Shown here: positions 9,154 through 20,995 of the stretch, in pieces
How positions within the stretch are numbered: the stretch's first letter is position 1
Layout: every line of letters starts with the position of its first letter
Source: Vulcanimicrobiota bacterium
Lineage (GTDB): Bacteria; Vulcanimicrobiota; Vulcanimicrobiia; Vulcanimicrobiales; Vulcanimicrobiaceae
Length of the DNA: 64,000 nucleotides
Assembly (NCBI GenBank): GCA_027459645.1
Contig: DAIDHQ010000039.1
Location: 1-64,000, forward strand
Reading direction: 5' to 3'
Notes under the pieces: model-generated
What the model was told of the DNA's origin: nothing
The model's input: the letters and a program-made list of their open reading frames with translations, nothing else
Databases searched by the model: none
Made by a program: the position numbers and the translations under genes

Positions 9154-11294
9154 ACCGCTTCACTTCGCTTCGTGCTCTCGCTACGGCAGCAGCGTTCGCC
9201 GTCGCGCTTGCAGCCTGTGGCGGCGGCAGCGGTACGGCGCCGTCCGCGCCCGCGCAGAACGGATACAACCCGACGAATGGCATTCCGCCCGCCTTGCAGA
9301 TTCCGGATTGGAATCAAAACGTGCTCGAAGGCGCCTCGTACGCCGGCCCGTTGAACGGCGGCATGCTGTCCGTCAACGTGCTGGTCCATCAGCAGAACCC
9401 GCAAGGGCTCGAACAATACGCGCGCGACGTAAACGACCCGCACTCGGGCGAGTACCGCCAATGGCTTACGCCTAAGCAAATCGGGGAACGTTTCGGCGCT
9501 TCTATGGCCGATTATCAAAAGGCCGCAGACTACTTCCAACAGCAAGGTCTCGTCGTTGGGGCGTGGCCGCAACACATGCTGCTGACCGTTTCCGGCGAGC
9601 AAGCAAAGATGGAGCGAGCGTTCGGAACGACGTTCGGGCGCTTCTCGCGTTTCGGCCAAACGTTCGTGGCCCCGACGTCGACGCCGCACTTTTTGAGTGC
9701 GATTCCCGTCGATGCGGTTGGCCGTCTCGTCAGCTACGAACCCATGCACAGCTACATGATGAATCCGCCGCGCGTGGGTGCTGCCGTCAATCTCGGCTAT
9801 TCCCCGCAGGTCGTGAGAGCAGCGTTCGATCTCAACAACGCGTACGCCCAAGGCTTTAACGGCAGCGGCGTGACGATCGCCATCATCGGCACCGGTCCGA
9901 TCGATACGGCCAACGGCAATGCCGGTGCGGCCTGCAATGTCGGCGGTGCGACGACGGGCCCCGAAGGCGACTACGATCTCAGCGCGCTCACCGCAATCTA
10001 TGGCGCGAGCGCCGCAAACGTCTACGAACAATGCGTGACGGCCAACGGCGTTGCTGCAGGTTTGCAGAATTCTGGCATCCCGACCACCGCGCCGAATCCC
10101 ACTCCACTCCCGCCGGGTGCGACGCCGCCGCCGGGTAATAACTTCTTTCCGTATTCGAACGCGTTTGCAACGCCGCCGCCGGTTACGTCGCCGTCATGCA
10201 GCGGCACGCTGCCGGCATGTAATCCGGAAGACGGTGAAGCGCAACTGGACGTGCAGCAAGCCTCGACGCTCGCGCCGGGTGCGACGGTCGATTTCTATCT
10301 GGCGTACAATGCGGCCGATTGCTTCACGTATTTCCCCACGCCGTGCGCGACGTCGGGATCGAATGCCGGGCAACCTCTCATCGGGCTATCCGAAGCAGAC
10401 CCCGAGATTCAGCAAGTGATCGCCGACGACACGGCCGACGTCATCTCGATGAGCTACGGCGGCGGCGAAATTCAACAATTCCCGAACGGCGCGACGAGCT
10501 ACCAAGACTCGTACTATCATCTGGAGTTCGCGGCGCTCGCGGCCGAAGGCATTGCCGCGTTTGCCTCTTCGGGTGACAGTGGTTCGGCGGAGTGTCTGAG
10601 CCAGTTCGGTTATCTGCCGCAGCCGTGCGTGAGCTATCCGTCGGGAGATCCATACGTCACCTCGGTCGGCGGCGTCACCGCGTACATCAGCGCATTCGGC
10701 GCGCTTCAAGGGCCGATTTTGGCCTGGGGGATTTCGACGTCGGAGCCCGCCGGCTACGGCGCGGCCGGTGCGACGGGCGGCGGAACCTCAACGTTCATGG
10801 CGGCACCCGTCTGGCAACAGCAAGCGCTCTCGCCTGCACCGACGCTACGCGAACAGCCCGACGTCTCGATGATCGGTGATCCGAACACGGGCGTCACGAT
10901 GTTCTCCAATGCGCGGTTCGGTGGTGCGCCGAACGACATCGGCGGAACGTCGGTCGCTGCACCGGAAATGGCGGCCGTGTGGGCGCTCGTACTGAGCGCG
11001 TGCAAGGCGCATCCCGGATCGGGTATGTGTCCCGCTTCCGGAAGCGGTCACTACTGGCGCTTAGGAAATGCGTCGCCGTATTTCTACACGGTCCTCAGCG
11101 GCAAAGCCAATCTGCCGTACGCGAGCACGATCTACGACGTGCTCTACGGCAGCAACGAGATGCAGACGACCGGAACGCCCGGGGTTCCCGTTCCGGGTGC
11201 ATCGGCGATGCCGGGGTACGATGAAACCACCGGCGTCGGCGTTCCATACGCGGGCCATCTGATCCAAGCGATCAGCGGCGTGTCCGTTCCGTAA
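9150..11294 (+). CDS. S53 family (sedolisin/kumamolisin) serine-carboxyl peptidase, lipoprotein
   Basis: A 714-residue secreted peptidase. It has a lipobox signal (VALAACGGGSG), a pro-kumamolisin activation domain (about residues 60-200) and an S53 catalytic domain. The expected Glu363 and Asp367 lie in EDGEAQLDVQ, the catalytic Ser601 in GGTSVAAPEMA, and the conserved SSGDSGSAEC block is present. Sedolisins are acid-active endopeptidases that self-cleave their propeptide outside the cell. The gene overlaps the upstream lipoprotein by 4 nt and is followed by a strong terminator. A Pro-rich insert (near residue 315) splits the catalytic domain. Confidence 0.92.
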   Translation: MNRFTSLRALATAAAFAVALAACGGGSGTAPSAPAQNGYNPTNGIPPALQIPDWNQNVLEGASYAGPLNGGMLSVNVLVHQQNPQGLEQYARDVNDPHSGEYRQWLTPKQIGERFGASMADYQKAADYFQQQGLVVGAWPQHMLLTVSGEQAKMERAFGTTFGRFSRFGQTFVAPTSTPHFLSAIPVDAVGRLVSYEPMHSYMMNPPRVGAAVNLGYSPQVVRAAFDLNNAYAQGFNGSGVTIAIIGTGPIDTANGNAGAACNVGGATTGPEGDYDLSALTAIYGASAANVYEQCVTANGVAAGLQNSGIPTTAPNPTPLPPGATPPPGNNFFPYSNAFATPPPVTSPSCSGTLPACNPEDGEAQLDVQQASTLAPGATVDFYLAYNAADCFTYFPTPCATSGSNAGQPLIGLSEADPEIQQVIADDTADVISMSYGGGEIQQFPNGATSYQDSYYHLEFAALAAEGIAAFASSGDSGSAECLSQFGYLPQPCVSYPSGDPYVTSVGGVTAYISAFGALQGPILAWGISTSEPAGYGAAGATGGGTSTFMAAPVWQQQALSPAPTLREQPDVSMIGDPNTGVTMFSNARFGGAPNDIGGTSVAAPEMAAVWALVLSACKAHPGSGMCPASGSGHYWRLGNASPYFYTVLSGKANLPYASTIYDVLYGSNEMQTTGTPGVPVPGASAMPGYDETTGVGVPYAGHLIQAISGVSVP

Positions 11295-11313
11295 GGGAGA
11301 CCGCAGAAAGCAC

Positions 11314-11348
11314 AACGAGCGTTCCAATGTGGAACGCTCGTTTTCTTT
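11314..11348 (+). terminator. Terminator after the sedolisin gene
   Basis: Arms AACGAGCGTTCCA (11314-11326) and TGGAACGCTCGTT (11330-11342) form a 12-13-bp hairpin with a very short loop, followed by TTTTCTTTTT. Confidence 0.85.
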
Positions 11349-11366
11349 TTGCGACGTTACGCAGAT

Positions 11367-11975
11367 CTAGAGAGGTGGATTGCCCGTTCCGCCGCCCACG
11401 CCGCTAAGTCCCGGATCGGCGTTGAGATTGTTGATCCATTTCTCTTTCGGCCGATACGCGGCCGTGAACGGCACGTTCAACTTCGGATCATTGTACATGC
11501 CGATCATGTCAGTCGTGCCGTCGAGGCGTCCCGACATCAAGATCGTCGAACCGTTCGGTAACGAAACGACCATGCGAATATTTTGACCGTCGACCGATCC
11601 CGACAACGGATAGCGCTTGTTGTGTTGGTTGTCGAGATAGGTGCCGGTGACGGCGTCGCCGGTCTGCTTGAGATTCATATGATCGTAAGTGGTAACGGGG
11701 CCGTTTTGGATCTGCACTTCCCAAACGCCGTCGATTCCTTGACGGGCGTTGACCGGCGGTTTAGGCGTCGCACCGGCCTTAGCGCCTGGTGGTGCGGTCG
11801 GACCGAGGAGATTCTGCAGCGCCGGATTGGGCGTCGGCGTAGCGGGCACGGCCACCGGCGCGGCAGACGCGGGCGCCTGCGTCACGTTCGGTGGCGCCGG
11901 AGGCGGGGTCGGGTTGGACTGGGGCGCCGCGGCGATCAGGGCGGCGGCCAGAACGATGGTAACCGGGTATTTCAC
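11367..11975 (-). CDS. Secreted protein of unknown function
   Basis: About 202 residues. The N-terminus (VKYPVTIVLAAALIAAAP) is a short signal peptide, followed by a Pro/Ala-rich linker (residues 20-80) and a globular domain (80-195) with alternating strands (GIDGVWEVQIQNGPVTTYDH, GDAVTGTYLDNQHNKRYPL, GQNIRMVVSLPNGSTILMSG). That domain resembles the eight-stranded barrels of lipocalin-like secreted proteins, but I cannot assign a family. The GTG start at 11975 places the hydrophobic segment at the N-terminus. It follows 12502-11993 on the same strand with 17 nt between. Confidence 0.65.
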   Translation of the reverse strand: MKYPVTIVLAAALIAAAPQSNPTPPPAPPNVTQAPASAAPVAVPATPTPNPALQNLLGPTAPPGAKAGATPKPPVNARQGIDGVWEVQIQNGPVTTYDHMNLKQTGDAVTGTYLDNQHNKRYPLSGSVDGQNIRMVVSLPNGSTILMSGRLDGTTDMIGMYNDPKLNVPFTAAYRPKEKWINNLNADPGLSGVGGGTGNPPL

Positions 11976-11992
11976 GTCGGCGATTCTTCGGG

Positions 11993-12502
11993 CTAGGCGT
12001 TTTGAATCATTTGCGTGGGAGTAGGCGCCGGCTTGGGCGTCATCCGCGGTTCCCGTGGCAGCGGAATGCGGCGGGGCAGGACGCCGTGCGTATTGACCAG
12101 GGCCGTGATCTCTTTGACGTCGGCGTTGAGGGCCGCCACGGCAGGCGTCAGCGGCGGGCACTGAAGGTCGACCGACGTGTAGTCGTGCCAGAGCACCGTC
12201 GTCGTGGTGCCGAAGGACGCGCTCTTCATACAGTGGCCGGGCGTGCCGGGATTTGCCCGGGCAGCCACGACGTCGCGGAAGAAACGGGCGGCCAGCTGTT
12301 TGGTAACGCTGAAATGGACGGGCGTCCCGCCGTCCAGGATGAATTGGGCGCCCCCGTCGGACCACACCTTAATCACGTACGCGCGGGTGTTGGTCGACCG
12401 CGACGTCTGGATATGGGCCCCGTCCAGTCGCGGGGCAGCGGCAGCGGCGATGGCCAGCCCCGCAACGGCGGCGACCGTCAGGATCCCGAGCAAAATCTTC
12501 AA
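11993..12502 (-). CDS. Putative exported or membrane-anchored protein
   Basis: 169 residues beginning at a TTG (12502) with GGAGG about 8 nt upstream. Residues 1-24 form a hydrophobic signal or anchor segment. The remainder has two cysteines (near 91 and 115) that could form a disulphide, and a Pro-rich C-terminus. A longer in-frame reading to 13024 would run antisense through rpmE and was rejected. Function unknown; it probably shares a transcript with the following gene. Confidence 0.6.
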   Translation of the reverse strand: MKILLGILTVAAVAGLAIAAAAAPRLDGAHIQTSRSTNTRAYVIKVWSDGGAQFILDGGTPVHFSVTKQLAARFFRDVVAARANPGTPGHCMKSASFGTTTTVLWHDYTSVDLQCPPLTPAVAALNADVKEITALVNTHGVLPRRIPLPREPRMTPKPAPTPTQMIQNA

Positions 12503-12589
12503 AACCGTCCCTCCTGGCGATGAGCTCTTGTTCCAAGTAACGTTCGAGCGTAGGCTGTCGTTTTCCGACAAAGGTCGCTTTGACAGTCC

Positions 12590-12598
12590 TGCTATAAT
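12590..12598 (+). promoter_or_regulatory. Extended -10 promoter of rpmE
   Basis: TGCTATAAT is a perfect extended -10 element ending 9 nt before the rpmE GTG. A TTGACA at 12580-12585 is only 7 nt from the hexamer, too close to be its -35 box. Confidence 0.6.
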
Positions 12599-12607
12599 CA
12601 TGGGGCT

Positions 12608-12880
12608 GTGAAAGAGAAGACGCACCCGAATTGGTTTCCCGAAGCGCGCGTTCACTGTGCGTGCGGGAATACATTTACCACCGGCTCGACGATGAAGGAA
12701 ATCGCCGTCGAAATTTGCTCCGCCTGCCACCCGCTCTTTACGGGGCAGCAGAAGCTGATCGACACGGCCGGCCGCGTCGACAAGTTCAACCAGCGCGCCG
12801 CCGCCGCCGAAGCGAAAAAAGCGGAAGCCGCAAAGCGGAAGGCCGCAAAAGAAGCGAAAAAGGCCGCAGTCGAAGCGTAA
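12608..12880 (+). CDS. rpmE: Ribosomal protein bL31
   Basis: 90 residues: an N-terminal bL31 domain with four zinc-binding cysteines (Cys17 and Cys19 in HCACGNTF, Cys37 and Cys40 in [12 protein letters not shown]), so the zinc-containing form. A charged Ala/Lys-rich tail (residues 61-90) is longer than in classical bL31. bL31 bridges the subunits of the 70S ribosome. The GTG start lies just downstream of a -10 element and no Shine-Dalgarno sequence fits, suggesting a near-leaderless mRNA. Confidence 0.93.
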   Translation: MKEKTHPNWFPEARVHCACGNTFTTGSTMKEIAVEICSACHPLFTGQQKLIDTAGRVDKFNQRAAAAEAKKAEAAKRKAAKEAKKAAVEA

Positions 12881-12900
12881 CTGCGTCGTTCCATCGTTGA

Positions 12901-12931
12901 GACGAGCCGTTCTGCGGCTCGTCTTTTCTTT
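12901..12931 (+). terminator. Terminator between rpmE and prfA
   Basis: GACGAGCCG (12901-12909) pairs with CGGCTCGTC (12915-12923) around a 5-nt loop, followed by TTTTCTTT. Confidence 0.85.
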
Positions 12932-12936
12932 GCACC

Positions 12937-14037
12937 ATGCCTGAATTAACCGATAGCGTTCTCGCGCGTCTCGATTCGACGGTCCGGCGCTTCGACGAAA
13001 TCGAAGCGAGTTTGGCGCACCCAACGGGTGAGTTCGATCAAGCGCGCTTTACCGCGATGGTCAAAGAGCGCGCGCAACTCGAAGCGACGGTTGCAAAGTA
13101 CCGCGAGTACCGCAAGACACTCGACGAACTCGCCGCGAACGCCCGGCTCTCGAACGAAACCGACGACGTGGAGTTGCGCGAACTCGCGGAAGAAGAAGCT
13201 AAGGAGCTTCGCGCCTCGCGCGAGCGGCTCGAACGAGAGCTGCAAATGCTGATGATCCCGCGCGACCCCAACGACGACAAAGACGTCTTCATCGAAATTC
13301 GCGCGGGCGCGGGCGGCGACGAGGCGGCGATCTTCGCAGGCGACTTGGCACGCATGTATATGCGCTTTGCCGAGGCGCAGGGCATGCGCGTGGAACTCGT
13401 TTCGGAAAACGAGAGCGATGCGGGCGGATATAAAGAAATCGTCTTCGCCGTCAAAGGCGGCTCGCCGTACCGCACGTTCAAGCACGAATCGGGCGTGCAT
13501 CGCGTACAGCGCGTTCCCGCAACCGAAGCGCAGGGACGCATTCACACCTCGACGGCCACGGTAGCCGTGCTTCCCGAGGTCGACGAAGACGTCGACATCG
13601 ACATTAAATCGTCGGAACTGCAGATCGACACGTATAAGGCGTCGGGTGCCGGCGGCCAGTACGTCAATAAAACCGAGTCGGCCATTCGCATCACCCACCT
13701 GCCCAGCGGCATCATCGTTGCCTCGCAGCAAGAACGCTCGCAGACGCAAAATCGCGAAAAGGCGATGCAGATGCTGCGAGCGATGCTCTACGAGCGCCAG
13801 CAGCGAGAAAAAGAAGAGGCGCTCGGAACGTTGCGGCGCTCTCAAGTCGGCACCGGCGACCGTTCGGAAAAGATCCGAACCTACAATTTCCCACAAGACC
13901 GCGTCACCGACCATCGCATCAATAAGAGCTACGGAAACATCCGCGGCGTGATGGACGGCGACATCGGCGGAATCGTCGAGGACCTCCTCAACGACGAACA
14001 AGCGCGTCTGCTTGCTGGAGAAGCGGCACCGGCATAG
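12937..14037 (+). CDS. prfA: Peptide chain release factor 1
   Basis: 366 residues, full family length. The GGQ tripeptide that triggers peptidyl-tRNA hydrolysis is at residues 239-241 (SGAGGQYVNKTESAIRITH), and VHRVQRVPATEAQGRIHTST is the RF1-type codon-recognition region, so it should read UAA and UAG. The next gene encodes PrmC, which methylates the GGQ glutamine, a conserved pairing. Confidence 0.96.
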   Translation: MPELTDSVLARLDSTVRRFDEIEASLAHPTGEFDQARFTAMVKERAQLEATVAKYREYRKTLDELAANARLSNETDDVELRELAEEEAKELRASRERLERELQMLMIPRDPNDDKDVFIEIRAGAGGDEAAIFAGDLARMYMRFAEAQGMRVELVSENESDAGGYKEIVFAVKGGSPYRTFKHESGVHRVQRVPATEAQGRIHTSTATVAVLPEVDEDVDIDIKSSELQIDTYKASGAGGQYVNKTESAIRITHLPSGIIVASQQERSQTQNREKAMQMLRAMLYERQQREKEEALGTLRRSQVGTGDRSEKIRTYNFPQDRVTDHRINKSYGNIRGVMDGDIGGIVEDLLNDEQARLLAGEAAPA

Positions 14038-14052
14038 AACTAAGGCCCCTTA

Positions 14053-14901
14053 ATGGGTGCCCGTATCGCTGAGATTACGGCGGAGTTGCGCGCGGCCGGC
14101 GGTATTACGCCGGGCGAGATCGAGCAATTGCTCGCCAACGTTACGGGCCGTAACGGTGCCTGGCTGCGTGCCTACGGCGAAACGGCGCTTTCCGACAAAA
14201 TGGAGACCACGGTACGCGAATTCGCGGCCCGTCGCATCGCGGGCGAGCCGCTTCCCTACATCGTCGGCTCGTGCGGCTTTCATGGCCACACCTTTCTCGT
14301 GGACAACCGGGTGCTCGTCCCGCGTCCCGAGACCGAGCACCTCGTCGACGAGGCTCTCGTGTTCTTGAAGGACCGCGAGTATGGACGCGTGCTCGATGTC
14401 GGCACGGGAAGCGGGGCCATCGCGTGTTCGATTCTGGCAGAAAACCGCACGGCGACGGCCGAAGCGCTCGACGTTTCCGCTGATGCGTTGCTGGTCGCCA
14501 TGGCCAACGCACACCGGCTCGGCGTGGAATTGCGTTTGTCGTTCTTTTTCGGCGACGTGTCGCTTCCGGTGCTTCGGCCGTTCTACGACGCGATCGTCGC
14601 AAATCTGCCGTACGTTCCGACGAAAGATATCGCGCGGTCGCCGGACCCGGTCAGCTTCGAACCGCGCCTCGCGCTCGACGGCGGCCCGGACGGCCTGGAT
14701 CACTATCGGCGCTTCGTCAAGCATGCGCCGCGGCTGCTGGCCATGGACGGGCTCTGTCTGATGGAGGCCGCGCCGCCCGTTATATCGGGTTTGGAGTGGC
14801 TCGCCTGCGCCGCTTGGCCCGATGCACAGGTGAGCGTCGAGGCCGATTACGGCGGTCGCCCCCGGTACGTCAAGGTGCGAACCGGGGCCTTGCGCGAATA
14901 G
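14053..14901 (+). CDS. prmC: Release factor glutamine methyltransferase
   Basis: 282 residues. An N-terminal helical domain is followed by a SAM-binding Rossmann domain with DVGTGSGAIA. The substrate-amide motif reads NLPY (in AIVANLPYVPTKD) instead of the usual NPPY. It methylates the GGQ glutamine of RF1 and RF2 in the cytoplasm. It starts 15 nt after the prfA stop, with AGGCCCC upstream as a weak ribosome site. The proline-to-leucine change in the motif is the only oddity; the rest of the domain is conserved. Confidence 0.93.
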   Translation: MGARIAEITAELRAAGGITPGEIEQLLANVTGRNGAWLRAYGETALSDKMETTVREFAARRIAGEPLPYIVGSCGFHGHTFLVDNRVLVPRPETEHLVDEALVFLKDREYGRVLDVGTGSGAIACSILAENRTATAEALDVSADALLVAMANAHRLGVELRLSFFFGDVSLPVLRPFYDAIVANLPYVPTKDIARSPDPVSFEPRLALDGGPDGLDHYRRFVKHAPRLLAMDGLCLMEAAPPVISGLEWLACAAWPDAQVSVEADYGGRPRYVKVRTGALRE

Positions 14902-17311
<2,410 letters not shown>

Positions 17312-17315
<4 letters not shown>

Positions 17316-18337
17316 GACGTTCGAAAATCGGGTTGGACGCGCGCTGCGGAAAGCGCATCTCGGTCGGAATGGCCACCTACATTCGCGAGGTCGCCGCGCG
17401 CCTGCCGCAGGTCGCCCCCGAATACGACTACGTCGAATACACGAAGGGGCAAAACCTCGGCATCGCCGAGCAAATATTGCTTCCGCTGGAGATGTGGCGC
17501 GATCGCATCGATCTCGCGCATTTCATGGCGCACTACGTCCCCGCCTTTGCCGACGGCACGTTCGTCTTCACGATTCACGACTTGATCCATCTGCGCTTCG
17601 TACAGTTCTTTCGCGCCTACATTGGGCCGTATTACAACACCGTCGTCAAGCGTGCGTGCCGGAAGGCGGCGCGCATCATCACCTCGGACAAACGCACGAT
17701 CGGCGATCTGGTGCACTTTTACGGCGTCGATCCTGCGAAGATTCGCGTCATCCCGCTCGCGCCGCGCGCGCGCTTCTTCGTGCCGGCCGAGCCGTTCCGC
17801 GGCGAGCGCCCCTATTTCTTGAACGTCGGCAACCACCGCGATCATAAGGACATTCCGACGCTTTTGCGGGCGTGGGCATCGCTGCCGGAGTCCTATGAGG
17901 TCGATCTCTATCTGACCGGTCGCGACGATCTCGAAGGCGAATTACAGCGGCTCTCGACGCCGCGGCGCAAGGCGGTCGTGCTCGGAGACGTGAGCGACGA
18001 CGAACTCGCGTCCTATTATGCGGGCGCCGTGGCGCTGGTTCATCCGGCGATGCTCGAGGGGTTCGGACTGCCGTTCGTCGAGGCGATTGCGGCCGGCGCT
18101 CCGGTCATTGCAACCGACCAGTCGATTCCGGAACCCGTCGCGGAGGTCTCGCTGCAGTTTCCGGTCGGCGATGCCGAGGCGGCGGCGCACCAGATGCGCC
18201 GCATGCTCGACGATGCAGCGTTACGAGCCGATCTCGTCGAACGCGGACGGCGTGCCGTCTCGCACCTGACGTGGGAACGAACGGCCCGCGAAACGGCCGC
18301 CGTTTATCGCGAAGTGCTGGAGGAGAAGACACGTTGA
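17312..18337 (+). CDS. GT1/GT4 family glycosyltransferase (GT-B fold)
   Basis: 341 residues. Two Rossmann lobes are visible, with FVFTIHDLIHLRF in the N-lobe and the donor-binding HPAMLEGFGLPFVEAIAAG in the C-lobe, whose Glu residues are the EX7E-type signature. It probably adds a sugar to a cell-surface glycan together with the preceding GT2. The ATG overlaps the GT2 stop, and its own stop overlaps the TTG of the next gene. Confidence 0.88.
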
Positions 18338-19857
18338 AGCGCTGGTTCGCGTTGCTGCTCGGATGTGCGTTGATCGCGGCTTCGCCCGCGCCCAAGAGCT
18401 CGCCGAAACCCAAAGCGACGCCGCCCAAACATTACGCGATCGTGATCAATAACGAAATGCTGCCGATCGATCCGCCGCCGCGGTTTCTCCACGGGCAGCT
18501 CTACGTTCCGGTTCGCCGCACGATCGAAGCGCTCGGCTTACAATTCAATAAGGCCGGCAAGACAATTTGGACCCAGGTGGGAGCCGAGAACGTTTCGCTC
18601 GAGATCGGAAGCCGCGAAGCGCACATCGATCAGCGCACGATTACGCTCGGCGCGGCGCCTTTCGAGATCAAGAACGTGCTCTACGCACCGCTGCGTTTTT
18701 TTACCGACGTCTTGGGCGCGCAAGCCAGTTACGACCGCGCGACGAACGTCGTTTCGATCGTCGCGCAGTTGATGGGACGTTCGGGAGCCGGGATGGTCGA
18801 AGGGCCGGAAGGCATCCAGCGTTTCGGTACGGTAAGCGCGGTCGACGTCGATTCCGATCCCCCGACGCTAACGCTCACGTATAACGCGAGCGTCAAAACG
18901 ATTCCGATCTCGCGTAATGCCATCGTCGACATGCACGACGTTGCGGCAAACGTTACCACCCCCGGCGAACTCGCCGCCGTGCGTCCCGGTGATTTTGCGC
19001 GCATCTACATGCAGAAGAACGGGCACGTAACGCGCGTCGAAGACGACTTCGGCTCGTACTTCGGGCGCGTGGCCGCGATCAAGGGAAACGAATTCGTCCT
19101 CAACGACGGTCACGTCATCGTTCCGACTCGCACGACCGAGGTTTGGTTGAACGGCCGTCAAGGTTCGATCGCGGATCTCACCGTCGGCGATCAGGTGAGC
19201 GTGCGCTATAACGTTGAGACCAACGAAGTCCGGTCGATTCTGGCAAGCCGTCCGCTAGCAGCGTCCGGGTCGACGACGAGTGGCCCCGTCATTACGCGCG
19301 TTTCGCTTAGCGCGGCAGGTGCGCTCAAGCCCGGCGATTGGATCGACGTGACGCTCTACGGCACCCCGGGCGGCGCGGCGACCTTCGATATCGGGCCGTA
19401 TGTGACGAACCTTGCGATGTCGGAGAGTTCACCCGGGGTCTACACCGATCGCTATAAGCTGCCCGCGGCAATCAACGTCGAAGGCGCGCCGATCATCGGA
19501 CACCTTCGCGTCGGCGGGCAAGATGCACCCGACGCGCAAGCGCCCCGAACGCTCTCGGTTTCCAGTACGCCGCCCGGCGTAACGGATTTCGGGCCCGCCG
19601 ACGGCGCCCGCGTGAACAACCCGCGCCCGGCAATATTCGCGACGTTTGCGACCGACGCCGTACCCGTCAATCCGTCCAGTATCTCCTTGAGCGTGAACGG
19701 ACACGACGTGACGTCGGAATGCGTGCGCACGAAGACGTTCGTGCAGTACTTTCCCGATTATGATTTCCGCCGGGGGGCGGTTCGCGTTACCGTCAGGGTC
19801 GCGGACGACGCCGGCAACACGACGACGAAGTCGTGGAGCTTCACGATCAAAGAGTAG
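18334..19857 (+). CDS. Secreted protein with copper-amine-oxidase-N-like domain
   Basis: 507 residues from a TTG start that has GGAGGAGA upstream and overlaps the previous stop. A signal peptide (LKRWFALLLGCALIAAS) is followed by a CuAO N1-like domain (PF07833 type, about 30-150; VPVRRTIEALGLQF and VLYAPLRFFTDVLGA). Then comes a beta-rich middle with an OB-like barrel, and Ig-like C-terminal repeats ending SWSFTIKE. This family is usually extracytoplasmic and wall- or glycan-associated; no catalytic residues are known in the N1 module. Placement after two glycosyltransferases suggests a surface role. Confidence 0.75.
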   Translation: MKRWFALLLGCALIAASPAPKSSPKPKATPPKHYAIVINNEMLPIDPPPRFLHGQLYVPVRRTIEALGLQFNKAGKTIWTQVGAENVSLEIGSREAHIDQRTITLGAAPFEIKNVLYAPLRFFTDVLGAQASYDRATNVVSIVAQLMGRSGAGMVEGPEGIQRFGTVSAVDVDSDPPTLTLTYNASVKTIPISRNAIVDMHDVAANVTTPGELAAVRPGDFARIYMQKNGHVTRVEDDFGSYFGRVAAIKGNEFVLNDGHVIVPTRTTEVWLNGRQGSIADLTVGDQVSVRYNVETNEVRSILASRPLAASGSTTSGPVITRVSLSAAGALKPGDWIDVTLYGTPGGAATFDIGPYVTNLAMSESSPGVYTDRYKLPAAINVEGAPIIGHLRVGGQDAPDAQAPRTLSVSSTPPGVTDFGPADGARVNNPRPAIFATFATDAVPVNPSSISLSVNGHDVTSECVRTKTFVQYFPDYDFRRGAVRVTVRVADDAGNTTTKSWSFTIKE

Positions 19858-19862
19858 GAACG

Positions 19863-20207
19863 ATGGATTCGAACTGCATTTTTTGCAAGATCGTCAACGG
19901 CGAAATTCCCGCGCGTTTCGCGCACCGCGACGACCGTGTGGTTGCCATTTCCGATGTGAATCCGCAGGCGCCGACGCACCTCTTGGTCATGCCGGTCGCC
20001 CATCACGCGAACATCGGCGAACTCAGCGATGCCGCCGATCGCGCTCTGACGGCCGAACTTTTCGCCGTCGCGTCGCGGCTGGGGCGCGAGCACGGCCCCG
20101 ATGGCTACCGGCTCGTTATGAATACGGGTGCGGACGGGGGCCAAACGGTGGATCACCTTCACGTGCACGTCCTTGCCGGCCGGCAGATGTCGTGGCCGCC
20201 CGGGTAA
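19863..20207 (+). CDS. HIT family nucleotide-binding hydrolase
   Basis: 114 residues, typical HIT length. The zinc-type N-terminus (CIFCKIVNGEIPA) and the catalytic triad HLHVHVLAG (H-x-H-x-H) are both intact. These proteins hydrolyse purine nucleoside phosphoramidates or dinucleoside polyphosphates. The ATG at 19863 follows the upstream stop by 5 nt. Confidence 0.92.
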   Translation: MDSNCIFCKIVNGEIPARFAHRDDRVVAISDVNPQAPTHLLVMPVAHHANIGELSDAADRALTAELFAVASRLGREHGPDGYRLVMNTGADGGQTVDHLHVHVLAGRQMSWPPG

Positions 20208-20330
20208 CGTTCCGGCCATGGTCGTTTGACGCTCCCCATCCCCTGTGATAAAGTACGTCGGTTGGGGCTCGCACCGGGCCCCGGAATTTTTGCGCCTTTC
20301 CGGCGTTTCGAAAGGGGGGTCATATACACG

Positions 20331-20501
20331 ATGGAAGTCCGCATAGCTCCAGGTGAATCGATCGAGAGCGCGCTGCGACGCTTCAAAAAGGCCACCCAAA
20401 AGGCGGGGATTCTCGCCGAAGCGCGCAAGCACGAACATTACGAAAAGCCCAGCGTTCGGCGCAAGAAGAAGTCCGCCGCCGCTCGCAAGCGCCGCGCGTA
20501 G
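20331..20501 (+). CDS. rpsU: Ribosomal protein bS21 (host copy)
   Basis: 56 residues ([18 protein letters not shown]...), with the helical core and a basic C-terminus (SAAARKRRA). bS21 sits near the anti-Shine-Dalgarno region of the 30S subunit and helps mRNA binding. The start has AAAGGGGGG upstream. yqeY follows at 20516, the common rpsU-yqeY pairing. A second, diverged bS21 of identical length is encoded in the integrated element at 56492. Confidence 0.95.
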   Translation: MEVRIAPGESIESALRRFKKATQKAGILAEARKHEHYEKPSVRRKKKSAAARKRRA

Positions 20502-20515
20502 CCCTCTAAGAGATC

Positions 20516-20965
20516 ATGGGTTCCCTGAAAGACCGCATCAGCGCCGATATGAAAGACGCGATGAAGGCGCGCGACCAGTTGCGCCTCGATACGCTTCGTT
20601 CGGCGCTGTCCGGCTTTACCTACAAACGCACCGAAGCCGGCGCGGATCTTTCCGATGCCGACGAGCTGGCGGTCGTCCAAAAGCTCGTCAAGCAGCGTGG
20701 CGACTCCCTCTCGGAATTCGAGAAGGCCGGCCGTACCGATTTGGCCGACAAGGAGCGCAAAGAGCGCGACATCCTGATGGTCTATCTCCCCCAGCAGAAA
20801 TCGCCCGACGAGATCCGCGGCGTCATTAAGACGATCATCGCGGAACTGCCCGACGGGGCCGTCAACCAGGGCGCGGTGATGAAAGCCGCCATGGCGCAGC
20901 TCAAGGGCGTTGCCGACGGCAACACCGTCCGCCAGATCGTCGCCGAAGAGCTCGCCTCCGCGTAA
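20516..20965 (+). CDS. yqeY: GatB/YqeY domain protein
   Basis: 149 residues, the stand-alone YqeY form that resembles the tRNA-binding tail of the amidotransferase GatB. Conserved stretches are LRLDTLRSALSGFTYKRTEAG and YLPQQKSPDEI, and the C-terminus is helical. Its role is not firmly known; it is presumed to bind tRNA. Confidence 0.9.
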   Translation: MGSLKDRISADMKDAMKARDQLRLDTLRSALSGFTYKRTEAGADLSDADELAVVQKLVKQRGDSLSEFEKAGRTDLADKERKERDILMVYLPQQKSPDEIRGVIKTIIAELPDGAVNQGAVMKAAMAQLKGVADGNTVRQIVAEELASA

Positions 20966-20995
20966 CTTCGCTCCGCTTCGAAGGTAGCACCCCGC

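Noticed and set aside
12580-12585. TTGACA as the -35 box of rpmE
   Set aside because: Only 7 nt separate it from TATAAT; a sigma-70-type promoter needs about 17, so the extended -10 is a better explanation.
12946-14001. Minus-strand open frame opposite prfA
   Set aside because: Antisense shadow of a complete RF1 gene.
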